NCBI GenBank assembly: GCA_027625915.1
Contig: JANTQA010000012.1
Span: 2,821,001 to 2,885,000 of the forward strand
Source of the DNA: Anaeramoeba flamelloides
Lineage: Eukaryota > Metamonada > Anaeramoebidae
Direction: 5' to 3'
Length of the DNA stretch: 64,000 nt
Part shown: piece after piece, positions 60,186-64,000 of the stretch
Numbering within the stretch: the stretch's first letter is position 1
How the letters are laid out: the number at the start of each line of letters is the position of its first letter
Translations under genes and position numbers: made by a program
The notes under the pieces: model-generated
What the model saw: the letters and a program-made list of their open reading frames with translations, nothing else
What the model was told of the DNA's origin: nothing
The model's database searches: none

Positions 60186-61269
60186 ATTTCAAGTCTATAG
60201 AACTAAATATTAAAATAGTAATTTTATTATTATAAGAGAAAACTTCAATTTATAAAAATATTTATTTTCAAAATTTGATTTTACATCGGCCAATGATTTT
60301 GAAATGGGATTTATATCAAAAAAAAAAAAAAAACACCACCAAAAGACAGAAATCAAAAATTTGTTAAAATTACTAAAAAAAAAAAATTTTGTGACTGTTC
60401 ACCTTTAATATCCAATATGATTGAAAAAACATACAAAAAAAATTTTTCTTCATTTTATTTCTTCATCAAAAACTCAACAAGATAAATTTATATTCTTTTT
60501 TTTTAGGATAATTCAAAATTTATCATTATTAGATTAATATTGTAACTTCAAATTTATAATAGTAGAAGACTTTATTGATTATTAAATTTTTAAAAAAAAT
60601 TAATATTAAATTTCAAAATTCAAATTGATAAGCAAACAAAAGAAATCCAAATAAATTATAATATAAATATAAGAAACAATATAAACTATTTGCAAAAAAA
60701 GTTTATATTATTTATTAGTAAATATTGTTAATTGTCCCAATTATAATATTATAAAACAAATATCCAGATCTATTTTTCCATTGATAAATTCTTTATAATA
60801 ATTCAAGGTATATATTTGTAAGACTAAACTTTCAATATAGATCTCATAAACTCATACGGTAAAATCGACTTTCTTATTTCCAGAATTATCTGTATTGATT
60901 ATAATCAAAGAATTTACACATTTCTTTGTTTTTCTGAAAAAAATAACCACTTCCAATCACTCTACAATACAGAATTTAAATTAAATTCTTATTAGACGTA
61001 ATATTCTTAAATATTACTGACCTTTCTATCCCGAAATATTTATTATTTTAGGGCAAAAAATTACTTCAGATTTGAATTTAATAATTTTACTGTTTTCTAT
61101 TTCCGAATTAATATTTTCAACTTTTTTTCAAAAATTTGACTTTTTCTGATATATTTTTATAACACGGAATTTCTACTTTCTTTCTATGGTTATATATTCT
61201 TTAAAAGTTTGAAATTCTGAATTGATCAAGTTTTGGTTTTTTTTTTATTAATTTTTATTTTGTTTTTGA

Positions 61270-61560
61270 AAGTTTCCCAAAGCTTGTATTTGCAAAATCC
61301 CCGTACAAGACACCAGCCCAACAGTAAAAACCGAGTACAAGTAAAGATCAACAGATAGTTCAAAAAGTACAATTTGGCTCATTTCAGTAGGTTTCAAATC
61401 ACACCAGTTGGATTCAGTTCTCTCCAGTTGCATAAGTTCAGCTCAATTCATCAAAGATCCTGGATAATGAACAAGTTGTAAAAGATCTAATCATGAACAA
61501 GTCGATCAATTCTTATAATGATTTTGTCTTTCTTTTACCCCCCGTCCAAATACCTACAAA
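61270..61560. other. GC-richer islet with a 61-codon minus-strand frame
   Basis: About 290 bases with visibly lower AT content than the surroundings (e.g. ACAAGACACCAGCCCAACAG, TCTCCAGTTGCATAAG). A minus-strand frame from ATG at 61433 to 61248 reads MQLERTESNWCDLKPTEMSQ, IVLFELSVDLYLYSVFTVGL, VSCTGILQIQALG. No similarity recognised. It could be a small gene, a non-coding RNA or a foreign fragment. Confidence 0.25.
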
Positions 61561-61842
61561 TAAAAAAAAAGAGGAGGAACTCAAGCAATTAAAAAAGGGA
61601 AATTTGGAAAAGTTAAAAAGTATAAAAAATAAAAACTAAAATAATCATTCACATAATATATAATTTGTATCAAAATTCTTGAGATCCTGAAAAAAAAAAA
61701 AAATTAAAAAATAAAGTTTTGTTATTATTTGTTAAAATCTGTTGTAAAAAAATATAAAATTAGAAAATAAAAATTTTAAGAAAAGAAAAAAAAAATAAAT
61801 AAATGAAAAAAAATAAAAAATTTGAATTTTTTTTTCTTCTTT

Positions 61843-63837
61843 TTAATTATCAAAAGGTAAAAAAGTAGCAATTGGCAAATAAAGATTTTCCTTTTTTTCT
61901 TTAATGGTAGAAATTTTGATTCTTTTTAAAGGCCCAATTTTTTGATAATCTAAAGTCATATAGAATGGCTTTTCTGATTCAATTTCCAAAGAAGAAACAT
62001 ATTCTGGTGATATCAAAGTGGAATCGACTTTGAGTTGCTTTGTTCTCATATCCTTTTTTGACTTAAAAGTGCGTTTAATAAGATCTTCGTCAACAAGATA
62101 CACATTTAAAGAAGGCTTTGAAGGGTTAGGAAGAGGGCCCTTATCTCCTGTATTGGGTATGTTTTTCCAAACAATTGAATGGTATTGGCCATGTCTTTGT
62201 GGGGACTTTTTGAAGGGCAAATGTTCTGGGTTTACCTGGACAAAATTGATTTTTAAATCTAAAAAGACAAATCTATTTTTGTTATCCCTTTCGCATAATA
62301 TTGAACCAAATTGGATAAATGGTATCGAATAATTTTTAATTTTTGACTGCTGATCAAAATAGCATTCACACATGAACAAATAAAATGGCTGGACATGATT
62401 TGCTTGGTTGATATATGTAGATACAGTTTCGTACATTAAGTCTCCGGGCGTAGGATTTTGCATAAAGTTTTTAACCGGCGAAGATTTTTTAACTGTTTCA
62501 TTACTATTGCTTTCAATGTGATTAATATTTTGTTGGCTTTGGTTGTCATTTTTATTAATATTCATTTGGTTTTTATTCTGTTGTTGGTGATGGTAATTGT
62601 TTTGTAATAAAAATGGTCTTAATTGGAAATTGAAGACTGTAGTTTTGACCTTTGAACGGTTTTGATAAGACATTCTCAATTTTGGATTTTTCTCAACATT
62701 ATAAATTCCCTTCAAGCCCCCCTTTTTGCTTCGAGTATAATTTTCGTTTGATCCTTTCAAGCATTCTTCAGATAATTCGAGTGAAAATGTTGCTGGTTGC
62801 AACATGAAAACGGATTTACAACGGAAAAAGACATTAGTTTGGTACCAACCGTCATACGTAGCGATATATGAAGCAAGTTGATTATCGGGATCTGTTGGGA
62901 TGATGTAAAATTTAAAATTGACCTTATGCATTAGCACAGGATGCTTTTTTTTCAAAATGACAAAGGCAGAAATTACCCTGGTTAGCACCAAGTCACCGCC
63001 TGTGACGATGAATTTAATATTTGATCGATTTCCAACAATGTCCTTCGTTGCACCTAATTCTAATTTGGCTTGCACAAATTGAAGTAATGCCCTTTCTAAT
63101 CGATCCAAGATCGGCTCGTGCAGTAAATGATGCCCGTCAAGTACATCCCCCTCGTGCAAATCAACACCGGTTTCAATTGGGAAAGTAAATAGGGGAATGT
63201 CAGATAATTGTGGTATGAGGCTTGTTGAGTCCCAAGTTTGATCAGAAAAGAATCTAGATCCGCCACCACCTTGTTTTTTTTTAGTTTTTAATTTCCTTTG
63301 TTGTTCAATTGTTTTTTTTAAACTCTGGAACAATTCGTTAAATTGCTTTAAAATTATTTCGTTTATTGAATTTTTTTCGGATTTTTCATTAACCCTTTTC
63401 GAATTTTCTAAACGTGCAAAGTTTTGAAATATTTCTAATAATTTGACAAAATAATCATGGATCTTTTCCTCGTCAAGATAACATTCCAAATTATTTAAAA
63501 TTGTTAAATCACCTTCTAAATTCCTGATTAATATCAACTTTAACAATTGTCCTTCCATTTGAATGTATCCCATTTTTTTTGAAATATGTGTTTTCATAAT
63601 ATTTCGGAAATTGAGACCTTCGTCATTGGAATGATCTAAAATCAATAAATGTAAATTGCTATAAATTGGTGATTGTGTCCGTAAAAATTCTTCCAAATAT
63701 GAAATACCAGAAAAGGCTATTTCTTTATTTAATAAGTTGATGGTGTCTCGAACTATTTCTCCATAAATTCTTGGCAAAAGAAATAATTTTGAGACGCTTT
63801 CTTTTGAATGAATTAATTGTTCTTTAGTTAAAGTTCT
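61843..63837 (-). CDS. Class IB PI3-kinase regulatory subunit, PIK3R5/PIK3R6 (p101/p84)-like (5' partial)
   Basis: A single long exon of ~664 codons. No ATG opens the frame; it continues upstream of the first methionine to an AG at 63838-63839 and then runs into an AT tandem repeat, so an upstream exon lies beyond the window edge. The centre has KFIVTGGDLVLTRVISAF, a following strand VNFKFYIIPTD, and ASYIATYDGWYQTNVFF, matching the p101/p84 order 'VVVFGSDR...LQFFYVP...YLGTLDPWYERNV'. The C-terminus, LNVYLVDEDL, KPFYMTLDYQKIGPLKRIKI, NLYLPIATFLPF, parallels the end of p101 ('CPFAVCLDQDERKIL...LCLPIMTF'). In animals these subunits tether PI3K-gamma to Gbetagamma at the membrane. The N-terminal ~190 residues are helical with a QRKLKTKKKQGGGG linker, and a Q/N-rich insert (HHQQQNKNQMNINKN) interrupts the domain. 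Identification is by conserved blocks, not overall identity. Confidence 0.75.
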   Translation of the reverse strand, partial: RTLTKEQLIHSKESVSKLFLLPRIYGEIVRDTINLLNKEIAFSGISYLEEFLRTQSPIYSNLHLLILDHSNDEGLNFRNIMKTHISKKMGYIQMEGQLLKLILIRNLEGDLTILNNLECYLDEEKIHDYFVKLLEIFQNFARLENSKRVNEKSEKNSINEIILKQFNELFQSLKKTIEQQRKLKTKKKQGGGGSRFFSDQTWDSTSLIPQLSDIPLFTFPIETGVDLHEGDVLDGHHLLHEPILDRLERALLQFVQAKLELGATKDIVGNRSNIKFIVTGGDLVLTRVISAFVILKKKHPVLMHKVNFKFYIIPTDPDNQLASYIATYDGWYQTNVFFRCKSVFMLQPATFSLELSEECLKGSNENYTRSKKGGLKGIYNVEKNPKLRMSYQNRSKVKTTVFNFQLRPFLLQNNYHHQQQNKNQMNINKNDNQSQQNINHIESNSNETVKKSSPVKNFMQNPTPGDLMYETVSTYINQANHVQPFYLFMCECYFDQQSKIKNYSIPFIQFGSILCERDNKNRFVFLDLKINFVQVNPEHLPFKKSPQRHGQYHSIVWKNIPNTGDKGPLPNPSKPSLNVYLVDEDLIKRTFKSKKDMRTKQLKVDSTLISPEYVSSLEIESEKPFYMTLDYQKIGPLKRIKISTIKEKKENLYLPIATFLPFDN

Positions 63838-63861
63838 CTTTTGTGTTTTGAGTTTTGATTT

Positions 63862-63995
63862 TTTTTTTAAATTATTTATTATTTTTTTTTTTTAATTATT
63901 TATTATTTTTTATTTTAAATTATTTATTATTTTTTATTTTAAATTATTTATTATTTTTTATTTTAAATTATTTATTATTTTTTATTATTTATTGT
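63862..63995. repeat. 24-bp AT-only tandem repeat
   Basis: About five units of AAATTATTTATTATTTTTTA plus TTTT with small length changes, composed only of A and T. It lies directly upstream (minus-strand sense) of the last exon of the PIK3R5-like gene, probably in its intron, and reaches almost to the window edge. Confidence 0.85.
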
Positions 63996-64000
63996 TTGAA

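Larger units (their letters stand above)
58447..61842. other. Intergenic with two MITEs and a GC-richer islet
   Basis: No certain gene. Contains the foldback MITE 59174-59545, MITE family 1 copy 3 (59644-60185) and the islet 61270-61560. The rest is AT-rich and featureless. Confidence 0.55.

Overview
The window is about 80% A+T, has spliceosomal introns (GT...AG; donors such as GTAAGT, GTAAGC, GTTTGT; acceptors often AAATAG), uses the standard stop codons, and has long gene-poor tracts full of small transposon relics and TA microsatellites. This is a free-living or commensal unicellular eukaryote with a very AT-rich genome. Lysine/asparagine-rich low-complexity inserts and the gene content fit an Anaeramoeba-like or amoebozoan-type protist; that placement is a guess, since no rRNA or phylogenetic marker was compared.

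Genes, left to right. The 3' exon of a probable PP2C-family phosphatase with a charged tail (+, 278-1153). A TMEM181/Wntless-like membrane protein (+, 8039-17147) in four exons, with a 7.6-kb third intron filled with mobile DNA. A small, very basic two-exon protein (-, 20161-20601). A two-exon coiled-coil protein (-, 28600-29844). Phosphoglycerate kinase in two exons (-, 34236-35706). A DUSP-UBL-USP ubiquitin protease of the USP4/11/15 type in three exons (+, 39435-43773). A SEL1L/HRD3-like ER-associated degradation protein in two exons separated by 5.1 kb (+, 48402-55714). tRNA-Glu(TTC) (-, 58376-58446). The 3' exon of a PIK3R5/PIK3R6 (p101/p84)-like class IB PI3-kinase regulatory subunit (-, 61843 to about 63837). 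For the six multi-exon genes the splice phases were reconciled by hand, and the summed exon lengths are divisible by three.

These are unrelated housekeeping, secretory-pathway and signalling genes, not an operon. USP and SEL1L both belong to ubiquitin-dependent protein turnover, and TMEM181 and SEL1L are both secretory-pathway membrane proteins, but I see no sign that they are co-regulated.

Between and inside the genes is a rich population of short elements: a ~530-bp MITE-like family (three copies), a ~200-bp palindromic Tc1/mariner-type MITE (three copies), a ~370-bp foldback MITE with an extra internal arm, at least three larger elements with terminal inverted repeats, decayed LINE reverse-transcriptase and Tc1/mariner transposase remnants, a diverged ~1.6-kb duplication, a ~650-bp dispersed repeat pair, and an unusual modular repeat built from a decamer array plus several distinct hairpins. 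Two introns (TMEM181 intron 3 and SEL1L intron 1) have expanded to kilobases by hosting such elements, while other introns are 90-1513 bases.
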